Source: an uncultured Actinomycetes bacterium (GTDB lineage: Bacteria; Actinomycetota; Actinomycetes; Nanopelagicales; Nanopelagicaceae). Taken from it: a DNA stretch of 34,957 bases. The stretch lies in the NCBI GenBank assembly GCA_903844115.1, contig CAIMSI010000080.1, forward strand, positions 1 through 34,957, given 5' to 3'. Made by a program: the position numbers and the translations under genes. Positions 9,601 through 16,774 of the stretch are shown in pieces. Within the stretch, counting starts at the first letter, position 1. Every line of letters starts with the position of its first letter. The notes under the pieces are model-generated. The model saw only the letters and a program-made list of their open reading frames with translations. It ran no database searches and was not told the DNA's origin.

Positions 9601-9683
9601 CCAATCGCGGCGATTACTTGAGGCAGCCATGTGGCACCGTCATGAGTCACAACTACTGCTGTGACGAAAAACTTATCTGCCAT
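6609..9683 (-). CDS. giant membrane GT2 glycosyltransferase
   Basis: A 1024-aa two-part protein. Residues 5-250 form a GT-A glycosyltransferase family 2 domain: TAVVVTHDGATWLP nucleotide-binding start, VDTGSKDNS, the metal-binding DDC at 93-95, and FRDDIDLGW near 193-200. From about residue 260 to the end there are a dozen or so predicted membrane segments with extracytoplasmic loops, then a last membrane helix and a basic tail (GRRRREISLEELV). Such fusions, next to DUF5719 and whiB2, are widespread in Actinobacteria and are related in their N-terminal domain to WbbL-type rhamnosyl or galactosyl transferases. The donor and acceptor cannot be read from sequence. Start: ATG with TAGGCT 6 nt upstream. 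Role in cell-envelope polysaccharide assembly is inferred. Confidence 0.85.
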   Translation of the reverse strand: MADKFFVTAVVVTHDGATWLPQVIAAIGSQSRKVDRIVAVDTGSKDNSLKLLKSAGIPYFQEDREMGYGDAIDHALELTPLVDENEWIWLIHDDCAPDKKALAHLLEAVEDRPQVAIAGPKLRGWYDRDHLLEVGVSIASNGSRWTGLERREQDQGQHDDIREVLAVSTAGALIRRNVYEELGGLDTNLALFRDDIDLGWRAYVAGHSVIVVPQAVAYHAEASSSERRPVDVSEAFLHRPLLLDRRNAAYVLLVNSSWWTLPWISIQLFTTSVARAIMNLLAKLPGYAGDEIAAVGLLLINPREIIQARRYRKKTRLISPRIIRSFIPPRWSQFRMASEGIASLISQAIRPSAKEDNRAAPQSYSDIGVIGDSFDDPDLIPIKDDPLWKILAKKPHFILFFLMSVISLLAARQRFGNLSGGALAVVPQSGLTLLSQYAQSWHLVGLGSAAITPPWVPIIGFASIVTGFNLPLFITLLFLLAPILAFYIFFRVLTKLGSSRYYALVGAGIYAFSPVLWASVNQGRLGTLIIILVAPSLFFIAPFTRENENATWRRIFAISLLIGLFCAFNPIVLAGWLILQGYRLGINIFELRHQYREMGIQKLLLAPVSGALKRRFALFITPWILVTPWSLAMVLHPTQFFLEPGIPLQSGIRWPQFLANPGGPGAPPLWLISPVLLFALTAFTIKNLRTSSFMATSAIAAGIALSAFSIQGHGSFANVWTGPLIAIATALVVPGVLLYAESFIPTLTVIPLGKRHLVTGFIALVTAISLIGTPIWAITGGSQSLVKANQEQIVPAFVTALADTPAKPKTMVINVIDGQTMYEISRGSDLQLGDADVTIAPPQEIVQTMSDLVAGSGITSSKILGQFGIQYLFLKAINNESLIRIIDGSGGFTRMSSTPSGIVWKVMGASPRVLFVGQNKVQLVVPSLDVSAQANLTQPGVVLVAEKYDQNWRLLLDGQRVPLQHAANGLPIFTIPHAGQITVLHDGTRHRTLISIQLIALLAVIVLALPAGRRRREISLEELV

Positions 9684-9689
9684 TTAACG

Positions 9690-9695
9690 AGCCTA
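9690..9695 (-). promoter_or_regulatory. leaderless -10 for the giant glycosyltransferase
   Basis: TAGGCT, 6 nt (CGTTAA), ATG at 9683. A weaker hexamer than most, but identical in sequence and spacing to the site before tatB. Confidence 0.4.
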
Positions 9696-9760
9696 TAGAT
9701 AGAGCGGTCAACGCTCCAACTAATCCAATTATTTCAACAAATCAAACTAGTAGTGAGGCG

Positions 9761-10030
9761 CTACGCGGTGCGACGCTTAAGGCGACGGCGCTCACGCTCA
9801 GAAAGGCCACCCCAAATGCCAAAGCGCTCATCGTGTTGGAGAGCATATTCAAGGCATTCTCCTCGGACGTCGCAGGACAGGCACACGCGCTTTGCTTCGC
9901 GAGTAGATCCACCTTTCTCAGGAAAGAATGCCTCTGGATCTGTTTGAGCACAGAGTGCTCGTTCTTGCCATGAAAGTTCTACGCCATCGTTGGCTGGTAA
10001 TGAGGAGAGCTCATTCTTGCGTTCAGTCAT
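9761..10030 (-). CDS. whiB2: WhiB2-like iron-sulfur transcription factor
   Basis: An 89-aa WhiB family regulator that binds a [4Fe-4S] cluster and works with the primary sigma factor. The four cluster cysteines are C27, C50, C53 and C59 (C-x22-C-x2-C-x5-C), followed by the turn GIWGG at 71-75 and a basic DNA-binding tail (ERERRRLKRR). Position beside the DUF5719/GT2/manB/manC genes matches WhiB2 (WhmD), which controls septation in mycobacteria and sporulation septation in Streptomyces. An AGGAG lies 8 nt before the ATG, so unlike most neighbours it has a real 5' leader, with a good promoter upstream. Confidence 0.93.
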   Translation of the reverse strand: MTERKNELSSLPANDGVELSWQERALCAQTDPEAFFPEKGGSTREAKRVCLSCDVRGECLEYALQHDERFGIWGGLSERERRRLKRRTA

Positions 10031-10080
10031 AAAACAACTCCTAGTTCGGCCGGGCCTGCTCAGTGGCTTTCTTAAGGAGA

Positions 10081-10110
10081 ATTACACGGGTGTAACCCCC
10101 TCCGAGTCAA
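10081..10110 (-). promoter_or_regulatory. whiB2 promoter with overlapping palindrome
   Basis: On the minus strand TTGACT (10110-10105), an 18-nt spacer, and TGTAAT (10086-10081) form the best -35/-10 pair in the window. The palindrome TTACAC-CC-GTGTAA (10096-10083) covers most of the -10 element and the end of the spacer, where a bound repressor or WhiB-type regulator would act. The rest of the gap (10111-10175) is AT-rich, with a tandem CCCAATAAA pair at 10131-10149 and an A6/T6 stretch just after the manC-like stop. Confidence 0.6.
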
Positions 10111-10175
10111 GTCCTGAGGGGCACTATTTTCCCAATAAATCCCAATAAAAAAGCCTATTTTTTCAGCAATTTGGC

Positions 10176-11228
10176 TCAATTGTCGCTAAATGTTGCCTCA
10201 CTTGAAGGGGTAAATCCAAGAAAAATATTTTCTGCAAGAGTTGCTGGTGGCACTTGGAAACCAGAAGCGATAAAAGTATTGATTAATACTGACTTTGCGC
10301 CAATTACGGCGCCGCTACCAATAACGCAATTCGATAAAGTCACGTGAGGACCGATTACAACATCATCATCTATATAGCAACCTGAATCAAGGGTTGAGGG
10401 TTGATCAATAATTACATTTAACCCATGAATGAGCTCTGAATTCATTTGAAAAACACGACCTGAAGTCAGAGCCAGTGAAAGTGCATCGGAAGTTGCAACT
10501 CCAGAAATTAGATCTCGAGTCGCCCGAAGTAGCGCATCTGGATTTCCAATATCTAGCCAATACCCAGGATCAACGTATCCAAAAAGACGCATGCCTCGAG
10601 CAAGTACTTCGGGGAAAGTTTCGCGTTCTACAGAAACGACTTTGCCCGCAGGAATGGAATCGATCACTGATTGATTAAAGATATAACAACCGGCATTGAT
10701 GATGTTTGTCGGCGGGTGCTCCATCTTCTCGTTAAATGAGAGAATTTGATTTTCGCCATCGACTTCGACCACACCAAAAGCGCGAGCATCAGGGACTTCG
10801 GTGAGATAAAGAGTTGCATCGGCGCCGCGAGAAGAGTGAAACTTCATTTGTTCCCGAAGCTTATGACTACTTAAAACATCTCCATTGAAAATTACGACCG
10901 GCCCGCTTCCACTTAGCTTGGATGCGGCATTTTTAATGGCACCGCCAGTTCCTAGCGCTGTCTTCTCGACTGCATACGAAATCTTGATTCCAAAGCGCTC
11001 GCCATTGCCAAAATATGGCTCAAATATTTCTGCCATAAAACTTGTTGCCAGCACAATCTCAGTTATGCCAGCTTCACGCGCTTTAATTATTTGATGCTCG
11101 GTAAATGGAATTCCTGCTACTTTCAACATGGGCTTTGGTGTTGTCAATGTCAGTGGTTGCATGCGAGTGCCCATTCCGCCGACCAAAAGAATTGCCGAAG
11201 TTATTGGGTTACTCATGTTTTCACTCAT
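10176..11228 (-). CDS. manC: nucleotidyltransferase, probable mannose-1-phosphate guanylyltransferase
   Basis: Sugar-1-phosphate nucleotidyltransferase, 350 aa, likely making GDP-mannose from GTP and mannose-1-phosphate. The N-terminal Rossmann-like domain has the signature LVGGMGTRMQPLTLTTPKPML, the metal-binding Asp in IFNGDVL, and the sugar-binding stretch VEVDG...FNEKMEHP. The C-terminal part (about 245-335) is a left-handed beta-helix of hexapeptide repeats (VVIGPHVTLSNCVIGSGAVIG). Equivalent to the mycobacterial manC-like gene (Rv3264c) near whiB2. A glucose or rhamnose nucleotidyltransferase cannot be excluded from sequence alone. Start 11228 follows the dapC stop by 4 nt; an in-frame ATG at 11216 is an alternative. 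Confidence 0.85.
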   Translation of the reverse strand: MSENMSNPITSAILLVGGMGTRMQPLTLTTPKPMLKVAGIPFTEHQIIKAREAGITEIVLATSFMAEIFEPYFGNGERFGIKISYAVEKTALGTGGAIKNAASKLSGSGPVVIFNGDVLSSHKLREQMKFHSSRGADATLYLTEVPDARAFGVVEVDGENQILSFNEKMEHPPTNIINAGCYIFNQSVIDSIPAGKVVSVERETFPEVLARGMRLFGYVDPGYWLDIGNPDALLRATRDLISGVATSDALSLALTSGRVFQMNSELIHGLNVIIDQPSTLDSGCYIDDDVVIGPHVTLSNCVIGSGAVIGAKSVLINTFIASGFQVPPATLAENIFLGFTPSSEATFSDN

Positions 11229-11232
11229 TTAA

Positions 11233-12297
11233 TTATTCACTTATTCGTTTCGCAGCTTGTGCGATATGCGCATCAGTTGAGGTGAGTGCTACGCGAATAT
11301 ATTTACTTCCAGCCTCGCCATAAAAGCTTCCGGGGGTTGCTAATACTCCCCTTTCAGCTAGCCACGCAACAGAATCCCAATCGCGCTCATTTCGCGTGCA
11401 CCAGATATACAACCCGGCATCGCTAAATTCCATAGTAAATCCTGCTTTTTCAAGGGCAGGTTTCAAGACTTTTCGTCTGGCTGCATATCTGGCAGCTTGC
11501 TCAGTGACGTGTACTTCATCGCCAAGGGCTACGGCCATCGCCCGTTGTACGGGCGCTGGAACCAACATTCCAGCGTGCTTTCTAATTTCGCGAATTTTCT
11601 CAATCAATTGTGGATCACCGACTACGACTCCAGCTCGATAGCCTGCCAAATTACTCCGCTTTGAAAGTGAGTAAACAGAAATCAGGTTTCGATTGTCCCC
11701 ATTGGCAACGTTGAGAAGAGAAATAGGTTCACTGACTCCGTCGGCTGGAAAATTGAGATAACACTCATCAGAGGCGATAACCGCATTATTTTCACGGCTG
11801 TAATTAATAACGGCTTGGAGTTCAGAGCGCGAGTGCACGCGTCCAGTTGGATTTGAAGGTGTATTTATCCAAGTGAGATCACTTTTGGACCAAGACTCTG
11901 GTGAGATTCCAACGGGTTGAGGTTTCGCCCCAGCAATGATTGCTCCGACTAAATAAGTTGGATATGCAACATCTGGAAAGTTAACGTTTTTTGCTTCCAG
12001 AAATGTTGGGAGCCAAGCCACAAGCTCTTTAGACCCGATAGTTGGGAGAACATCGTAATCTCCACTGACGCCGAGAATTTTTTCTGCCCATGTTCTTATG
12101 GCTGCACGTAAATCAGGTGAACCAATAGTGAGTGGATAACCAGGTGAGTTTGAAGCGCGAACTAATTCCTCTTGGATAAATGCAGGAGTTGCATCTACGG
12201 GCGTGCCAACAGAGAGATCGATTATTCCGTCAGGATGTTTCTTTGCCTTATCCCCATAGGGAGCAAGAGCGTCCCATGGAAAATCTGGCAGCTTCAC
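11233..12297 (-). CDS. dapC: succinyldiaminopimelate aminotransferase
   Basis: PLP-dependent class I/II aminotransferase (354 aa) of the succinylase route to meso-diaminopimelate and lysine. Visible features: substrate arm DLSVGTPVDATP, the motif NTPSNPTGRVHS, SDECYLNF, the PLP lysine in YSLSKRSNLAGYRAG, and the C-terminal Arg in YIRVALTST. The start overlaps the fdxA stop (ATGA), which is the conserved actinobacterial fdxA-dapC arrangement (as Rv1177-Rv1178), so the ferredoxin and the transaminase are co-transcribed. dapD of the same pathway lies 14 kb away at 25811. Confidence 0.9.
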   Translation of the reverse strand: MKLPDFPWDALAPYGDKAKKHPDGIIDLSVGTPVDATPAFIQEELVRASNSPGYPLTIGSPDLRAAIRTWAEKILGVSGDYDVLPTIGSKELVAWLPTFLEAKNVNFPDVAYPTYLVGAIIAGAKPQPVGISPESWSKSDLTWINTPSNPTGRVHSRSELQAVINYSRENNAVIASDECYLNFPADGVSEPISLLNVANGDNRNLISVYSLSKRSNLAGYRAGVVVGDPQLIEKIREIRKHAGMLVPAPVQRAMAVALGDEVHVTEQAARYAARRKVLKPALEKAGFTMEFSDAGLYIWCTRNERDWDSVAWLAERGVLATPGSFYGEAGSKYIRVALTSTDAHIAQAAKRISE

Positions 12298-12608
12298 TTC
12301 GCAGGTGCTGCAACGACCTTTGCGTGGTCAGCATCAGTTGCGCCTACTTTGCTTGCTCCACCAGGAGAACCAAGTTCGACGAAAAATTCTGTATTAACGC
12401 CTTTGAATTCAGACCATTGTCCAGGAACGTCATCTTCATAGTAAATCGCTTCAACTGGGCACACTGGCTCGCAGGCGCCGCAATCCACACACTCATCGGG
12501 TTGGATGTAAAGCATGCGCTTGCCTTCGTAGATGCAATCAACTGGGCATTCCTCAATACAGGACTTGTCCTTAACGTCGATGCAAGGTTCTGCGATTATG
12601 TAGGTCAT
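12294..12608 (-). CDS. fdxA: 7Fe ferredoxin
   Basis: A 104-aa soluble electron carrier with one [3Fe-4S] and one [4Fe-4S] cluster. Cysteines are at 9, 17, 21, 25, 40, 43, 46 and 50. The pattern CIDVKDKSCIEECPVDC, then CVDCGACEPVCP, matches Azotobacter-type and mycobacterial FdxC ferredoxins, where the residue equivalent to C25 is not a ligand. The C-terminal tail is Ala/Val rich. A longer frame begins at 12665, but the ATG at 12608 gives the universal MTYIIAEPC start and has AAGG 7 nt upstream. Confidence 0.94.
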   Translation of the reverse strand: MTYIIAEPCIDVKDKSCIEECPVDCIYEGKRMLYIQPDECVDCGACEPVCPVEAIYYEDDVPGQWSEFKGVNTEFFVELGSPGGASKVGATDADHAKVVAAPAK

Positions 12609-12753
12609 GGCACGCCTTTCAATCTGTAACGAAGAATCAAGAACAGGGTTGAATTCTAAACTCATTTAAAGTGATTCATAGCCATTTTGGTGCCCAATTT
12701 CACCGAGTAAGGACTAGGCGAGATTTAATGGAAATAATAGGCATAATAGAGAT
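12609..12753. promoter_or_regulatory. divergent promoter region between fdxA and the CysRS-like gene
   Basis: A 145-bp gap with no gene. On plus, CATAAT (12742-12747) lies 6 nt before the ATG at 12754, giving a leaderless message. On minus, fdxA has a Shine-Dalgarno sequence and therefore a leader; a TAGAAT around 12645-12653 is a possible -10, without a clear -35. Confidence 0.4.
12742..12747 (+). promoter_or_regulatory. leaderless -10 for the CysRS-like gene
   Basis: CATAAT, 6 nt (AGAGAT), ATG at 12754. No ribosome binding site is present, in keeping with a leaderless message. Confidence 0.45.
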
Positions 12754-14160
12754 ATGGAACTCCCAGGAAGCGATGCGATTGGATCCAAAGTCACCATCCG
12801 CCTCCATAACGAGAACCCGGCTGAAGGTCTCTTCCGAGACTTACTGGGGATTCTTGAGTCCACTACAACAGTTCGAAAGAAGAGTGGTGAAATCATCACT
12901 TTTGACCCTGCCCGAATAGCGCTCTGGAAGGCCATCCCTTCAACAGAGCAAGGCACCGGGCTTTTCCTTTACAACACCCAATCTCGTGAGGTCGATGAAG
13001 TAATTGCACGTATTGGCAAGCGAGTCCATATTTATTGCTGTGGACCTACCGTATATCGCGATGCACATGTGGGAAATTTACGAACTTTTCTTCTTCCTGA
13101 CCTTGTTTCGCGAATACTTCGCTTTGATCGGTGGCATCCCACAGTCGTACAGAACATTACCGATGTTGGGCATATGGCTGATAATTTTGAAGACAAAATT
13201 CTTGAGGAAGCCCACCGCGAGAAACGTGCGCCACTTGAGATTGCCCGTGAATTTGAAAGCAAGTTTTTTGATGATTTAACTCTTCTAAATATTGAGCATG
13301 CAGACAAATCACCACGTGCGAGTGAATCAATTGATTTAATGCAAGAAATGATTTCCACATTGATTACGGAGGGCTTCGCTTATGTCGGAGCCGATCAATC
13401 TGTATATTTTTCAGCAGAGAAATTTGTAAGTTATGGAGCAATTAGCGGCAATCGCCTCGATGCGTTAAAGCCAGGGCATCGATATGAATACAGTGATGAT
13501 GGCGAAAAGCGATTCCATGCTGACTGGGCGCTTTGGAAAGCAGCTGGAGAACGCACCGAGATGGTCTGGGATTCTCCATGGGGAAAGGGATTTCCAGGAT
13601 GGCATATCGAATGTTCTGCCATGTCAATGAAGTTTTTGGATTCACGAGTTGATATTCATATCGGTGGTATCGATCTTCGTTTTCCACATCATGAAAATGA
13701 AAGAGCACAATCAAATTCCGTAGCGCAACGTGAAGTCGTGGAATTATGGCTACATGGAGAACATCTTCTCTTCGAAGGTCGCAAGATGGCTAAGAGCACC
13801 GGAAATGTCGTTCTCGTACGGGATATCATTGAAAAAGGCTTTGATCCACTTGCTCTGCGTTTGGCATTTCTAGAGAGTAAATATCGAAATCAACTTGATC
13901 TCTCATGGGAATCTATCCGAGCGGCCGATAAAACTATCAAGCGATGGAGGTTGCGAATTTCTGAGTGGGGAGCTCCTGCTACCGAGATTGATATTAATAT
14001 TGAAGAATTTATGTCACTCATTCGCAACGACTTAGATTTTCCACGGGCACTTGTTAAATTGCGTGCCCTAGAAAAAGATAACTCAATTGATTCCTCAGTA
14101 AAAAGTGCAACTTTTATTGCACTCGATAAAATATTAGGGCTTAACCTGCAATCCCATTAA
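12754..14160 (+). CDS. SH3-like domain fused to a short cysteinyl-tRNA synthetase-like ligase
   Basis: 468 aa. Residues 1-75 do not belong to any CysRS. They read like the small SH3-type barrel found at the N-terminus of the actinobacterial Rv0428c acetyltransferases ([15 protein letters not shown], a charged turn, then [13 protein letters not shown]). From about residue 85 a class I cysteinyl ligase follows: [16 protein letters not shown] (HIGH box and first Zn ligand), [26 protein letters not shown] (remaining Zn ligands) and KMAKSTGN (KMSKS loop with Ser to Ala). It stops after a DALR-like helical part at ILGLNLQSH, so the C-terminal anticodon-recognition domain of standard CysRS is missing. 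It is convergent with mshB, overlapping it by 20 nt. Candidates: tRNA ligase paralogue, mycothiol ligase (MshC function) or another cysteine-activating enzyme. MshC has a different signature near HIGH, so this is not called mshC. Confidence 0.8.
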   Translation: MELPGSDAIGSKVTIRLHNENPAEGLFRDLLGILESTTTVRKKSGEIITFDPARIALWKAIPSTEQGTGLFLYNTQSREVDEVIARIGKRVHIYCCGPTVYRDAHVGNLRTFLLPDLVSRILRFDRWHPTVVQNITDVGHMADNFEDKILEEAHREKRAPLEIAREFESKFFDDLTLLNIEHADKSPRASESIDLMQEMISTLITEGFAYVGADQSVYFSAEKFVSYGAISGNRLDALKPGHRYEYSDDGEKRFHADWALWKAAGERTEMVWDSPWGKGFPGWHIECSAMSMKFLDSRVDIHIGGIDLRFPHHENERAQSNSVAQREVVELWLHGEHLLFEGRKMAKSTGNVVLVRDIIEKGFDPLALRLAFLESKYRNQLDLSWESIRAADKTIKRWRLRISEWGAPATEIDINIEEFMSLIRNDLDFPRALVKLRALEKDNSIDSSVKSATFIALDKILGLNLQSH

Positions 14161-15016
14161 ATAAATCAGTTTCGCGGCCTTCAGAATCAAAAGGCGCAGC
14201 CTTCTCGCCTTTAACCAAGGTGTAGTACTCATCTCCCATTACTTCTGTTCCAAGATTATTTGAGAGCGCGAAAAATGGACCATCAAGTGCTATCTGTGTT
14301 GGATGTGCTTTCATCGCCTCAATTTTTTGAACTGCAAATTCTCCAGCGCTCACAAGAGTTGTGACCAACGAATCATCTTTCGCAAAAGGCAGATCGTCTG
14401 CAGAGTCCACTCCAAAGAAGTCAGATCCAAGTTCTTTCATTTTATCTATGCCTTTTTGAATTATTGAGCGAGGCATTGTGTTCCAATATATTTTTGAAAT
14501 ATTCCATTCAGGCGCTGCTAGTTCCGCCGCTCGCATTGCCACACGGTGTGCCTGAATATGATCTGGATGCCCGTACCCGCCCATTTCATCGTAAGTCACA
14601 AGTACTTGTGGTTTTACTTCTAGAATTATTTTCACTAGTTCAGCTGCTGCTTCATCTAGATTTGTTTGCCAAAAAACATCAGGGCGATTATTTTGTTCCA
14701 TCCCCATCATTCCGCTGTCGCGAAATTTGCGAGTTGGTGCACCGAGAAAACGAAAATCGCTCACGCCGAGTGCAGCCATTGCATTGGCTAATTCAGTTTC
14801 ACGATGGCGCCCCAGTTCATCAGTTGCATTACTAGCAAGATGTGCAAGCGCAGGTACAAGGACCTCACCCTCTTCTCCGCGGGTGCAGGTAACCAGGGTT
14901 ACTCCGATTCCATTGGCAACGTATTTGGCCATTGTGGCGCCATTGTTGATGGTCTCATCGTCTGGATGGGCGTGGACGAGAAGCAGGCGGCGGTTAATCG
15001 TTGAATTGGGTTTCAC
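14141..15016 (-). CDS. mshB: MshB, N-acetyl-glucosaminyl-inositol deacetylase
   Basis: Zn-dependent PIG-L/LmbE family deacetylase (291 aa) for the second step of mycothiol synthesis: deacetylation of GlcNAc-Ins to GlcN-Ins. Evidence: Zn/catalytic motif [22 protein letters not shown], the MshB-type [16 protein letters not shown] and [18 protein letters not shown] with the third Zn ligand. The stretch from RDSGMMG to GGYGHPDH favours MshB over the related amidase Mca. GTG start, with CAAAAT 6 nt upstream. It diverges from the TetR gene with 36 bp between them and converges with the CysRS-like gene. Confidence 0.9.
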   Translation of the reverse strand: MKPNSTINRRLLLVHAHPDDETINNGATMAKYVANGIGVTLVTCTRGEEGEVLVPALAHLASNATDELGRHRETELANAMAALGVSDFRFLGAPTRKFRDSGMMGMEQNNRPDVFWQTNLDEAAAELVKIILEVKPQVLVTYDEMGGYGHPDHIQAHRVAMRAAELAAPEWNISKIYWNTMPRSIIQKGIDKMKELGSDFFGVDSADDLPFAKDDSLVTTLVSAGEFAVQKIEAMKAHPTQIALDGPFFALSNNLGTEVMGDEYYTLVKGEKAAPFDSEGRETDLFNGIAG

Positions 15017-15022
15017 GAGTGT

Positions 15023-15028
15023 ATTTTG
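15023..15028 (-). promoter_or_regulatory. possible leaderless -10 for mshB
   Basis: CAAAAT, 6 nt, GTG at 15016. Weak hexamer, but the second A and last T are conserved and no ribosome site exists. Confidence 0.3.
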
Positions 15029-15039
15029 GTCGATTGCTC

Positions 15040-15045
15040 TACGAT
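15040..15045 (+). promoter_or_regulatory. leaderless -10 for the TetR gene
   Basis: TACGAT, 7 nt, ATG at 15053. It supports the internal ATG rather than the longer frame beginning at 15026, which would start upstream of this promoter. Confidence 0.5.
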
Positions 15046-15052
15046 TCGTCCA

Positions 15053-15658
15053 ATGAGTACAGATTCGAAAAACCGGCTTCCACGAGATGAGCGCCGTGCC
15101 CAGCTTTTAAATGCCGCACTTGAAGTCTTCACCCAGGCTGGATACCACTCAGCCCCGATGGATGAGATTGCTGATCGCGCAAGTGTCAGTAAACCTGTTT
15201 TGTACCAACATTTTCCATCAAAATTGGATTTGTATCTTGCCGTTCTTGATCTTCACATTGACTCACTTCTTTTTGATATCCAAAAGGCTGTCGCATCCAA
15301 AAGCAATAACGGAGATCGAGTCTCAGCAACGGTTGCCGCTTACTTTGATTTCATCAATCATGAAGGTGAAGCATTTCGACTACTTTTTGAAAGTGATATG
15401 GCGGTCGAACCTAAAGTTCGCGAACGTCTCACACGGATGACATATGACTGCGCGGCTGCTTTCTCTGCTGTTATTTCTCTAGAGACAGGTATGAGCAAAG
15501 AAGTATCAATGATGCTTGCAACTGGCCTTATCGGAAATGTGCAATCAGCAGCTCGCCACTGGCTCGAGCGAGATCAAAAAGTCTCCCGCGAGGAAGCCGT
15601 GAAATTAGTTTCTGGACAGATTTGGCGAGGTATTTCTGGTTTCCCCCGTCAGGAATAA
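15053..15658 (+). CDS. TetR family transcriptional regulator
   Basis: 201-aa one-component repressor. The N-terminal helix-turn-helix is standard ([44 protein letters not shown], about residues 20-63), and a helical ligand and dimerisation domain follows. The ligand is unknown. It is divergent from mshB with overlapping promoter space and sits 16 nt before the DUF3107 gene, an arrangement common in Actinobacteria. Control of mshB or of itself from the shared 36-bp gap is an inference; that gap shows no clear palindrome. Confidence 0.9.
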   Translation: MSTDSKNRLPRDERRAQLLNAALEVFTQAGYHSAPMDEIADRASVSKPVLYQHFPSKLDLYLAVLDLHIDSLLFDIQKAVASKSNNGDRVSATVAAYFDFINHEGEAFRLLFESDMAVEPKVRERLTRMTYDCAAAFSAVISLETGMSKEVSMMLATGLIGNVQSAARHWLERDQKVSREEAVKLVSGQIWRGISGFPRQE

Positions 15659-15662
15659 CCAC

Positions 15663-15668
15663 TAAACT
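15663..15668 (+). promoter_or_regulatory. leaderless -10 for the DUF3107 gene
   Basis: TAAACT, 6 nt, ATG at 15675, starting 5 bp after the TetR stop. DUF3107 therefore probably has its own promoter. Confidence 0.55.
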
Positions 15669-15674
15669 TTAATC

Positions 15675-15929
15675 ATGGCTACAAAAAAGAGTGACACTCA
15701 AAATACAGACGTTCGTATCGGCATCAGCGATAGTGCGACAGACCTTCGAATTGAAACTGTATTGTCTGCAGACCAAGTTCTAGCACTTGTGCAAGATGCG
15801 CTTAAAAATGACGCACCACTTGTTATCACGGACACAAAGAACCAAAGCACATTGGTTCCAGCGAAGAAGATTGCATTTGTTGAATTTGGCAGCGCCCCTG
15901 AGCGTCGCGTCGGCTTTACAACTCTTTAA
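15675..15929 (+). CDS. DUF3107 family protein
   Basis: 84-aa actinobacterial protein of unknown function. It has the family shape: a beta strand VRIGISDSATDLRIET, a helix VLALVQDALKNDAPLVITD, a strand TLVPAKKIAFVEFG and the closing ERRVGFTTL. It is soluble with no signal peptide. An N-terminal extension of about 12 polar residues precedes the conserved core. Its stop overlaps that of the convergent PHP gene by 4 nt. No function is assigned. Confidence 0.9.
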   Translation: MATKKSDTQNTDVRIGISDSATDLRIETVLSADQVLALVQDALKNDAPLVITDTKNQSTLVPAKKIAFVEFGSAPERRVGFTTL

Positions 15930-16774
15930 AAGACTCTTACAACCCGGCGATTATCCGCGCGAGCTTCAAGTGCTTGCCACTGATCTGGTTCTGTCGTATT
16001 TTCTGCTAATTCATTAATTTTCCCTGTGCCGTGATAATCACTAGACCCCGTGCGCAGAATGCCTAAGTCTTTAACAATATCTTTCAATAAGTTTCTTTGA
16101 TCAGCTGTGTGGTCGCGGTGAAATACCTCAATCGCATCTAAACCAGCATCTACATAAGAGCTAAAACTCTCGACGCCAACCGTGCGTCCGCGAAGTGAAG
16201 CCATCGGGTGCGCAATTACTGATACGCCGCCAGCTGCTTTAATCAAAGCGATTGCGCGCTCTGGGGTTGGTGAATAATGTGCGACATAGTACGGAGAATT
16301 ATTGTGTAACCATTTTTCGAAAATCTCATCCCGGCTTTTAGCCAAACCTTTTGCAACCATAGCATCGGCTAAGTGGGGGCGTCCTAAAGTTGCCCCATCG
16401 GAAAGTTGTGCAAGAACTTCCTCCATACTAATTTCAATCCCAGCACCATTCATACGGGAAATAATCCGCTCCATACGTCCAAAGCGATTATCGCGAGTTT
16501 GGGCTAAAACATCTTGAAGTTCTTGATTCTTTGAATCAAAGAGCAAGCCCAGCATGTGCACACTAATTCCATCTTCGGTCTGGCACGATATTTCCGATCC
16601 AAGTACCAAGTCCATCCCAGGTCGTAAATGTGCACTCGCCTCCTCCCAGCCCGCAATACTGTCGTGATCGGTGAGAGCAAGAACTTTGATTCCAGATGCG
16701 AGTGCTTTGTTGATTAATTGAGCCGGAGTATCCGTGCCATCGCTAATGGTTGTGTGGGTGTGTAGGTCAATCAT
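15926..16774 (-). CDS. PHP-domain phosphoesterase
   Basis: 282-aa metal-dependent phosphoesterase of the YciV/RNase AM (3'-nucleoside bisphosphate phosphatase) type. Metal ligands are seen in MIDLHTHTTISDGTDTP, LTDHDS, IAHPMA and GSDYHG, in the normal order. The ATG at 16774 is chosen: the family begins exactly at this residue, and it overlaps the upstream transporter stop (ATGA). The longer frame to 16864 would run through the end of the EamA gene. Likely removes phosphate from 3',5'-bisphosphates or short RNA ends; substrate is not proven by sequence. Confidence 0.88.
   Translation of the reverse strand: MIDLHTHTTISDGTDTPAQLINKALASGIKVLALTDHDSIAGWEEASAHLRPGMDLVLGSEISCQTEDGISVHMLGLLFDSKNQELQDVLAQTRDNRFGRMERIISRMNGAGIEISMEEVLAQLSDGATLGRPHLADAMVAKGLAKSRDEIFEKWLHNNSPYYVAHYSPTPERAIALIKAAGGVSVIAHPMASLRGRTVGVESFSSYVDAGLDAIEVFHRDHTADQRNLLKDIVKDLGILRTGSSDYHGTGKINELAENTTEPDQWQALEARADNRRVVRVF

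Noticed and set aside
12754-14160. Direct call of this gene as mshC
   Set aside because: The HIGH-region [14 protein letters not shown] and PHHENE motifs are CysRS-like and differ from MshC; the position next to mshB is not enough for the name.
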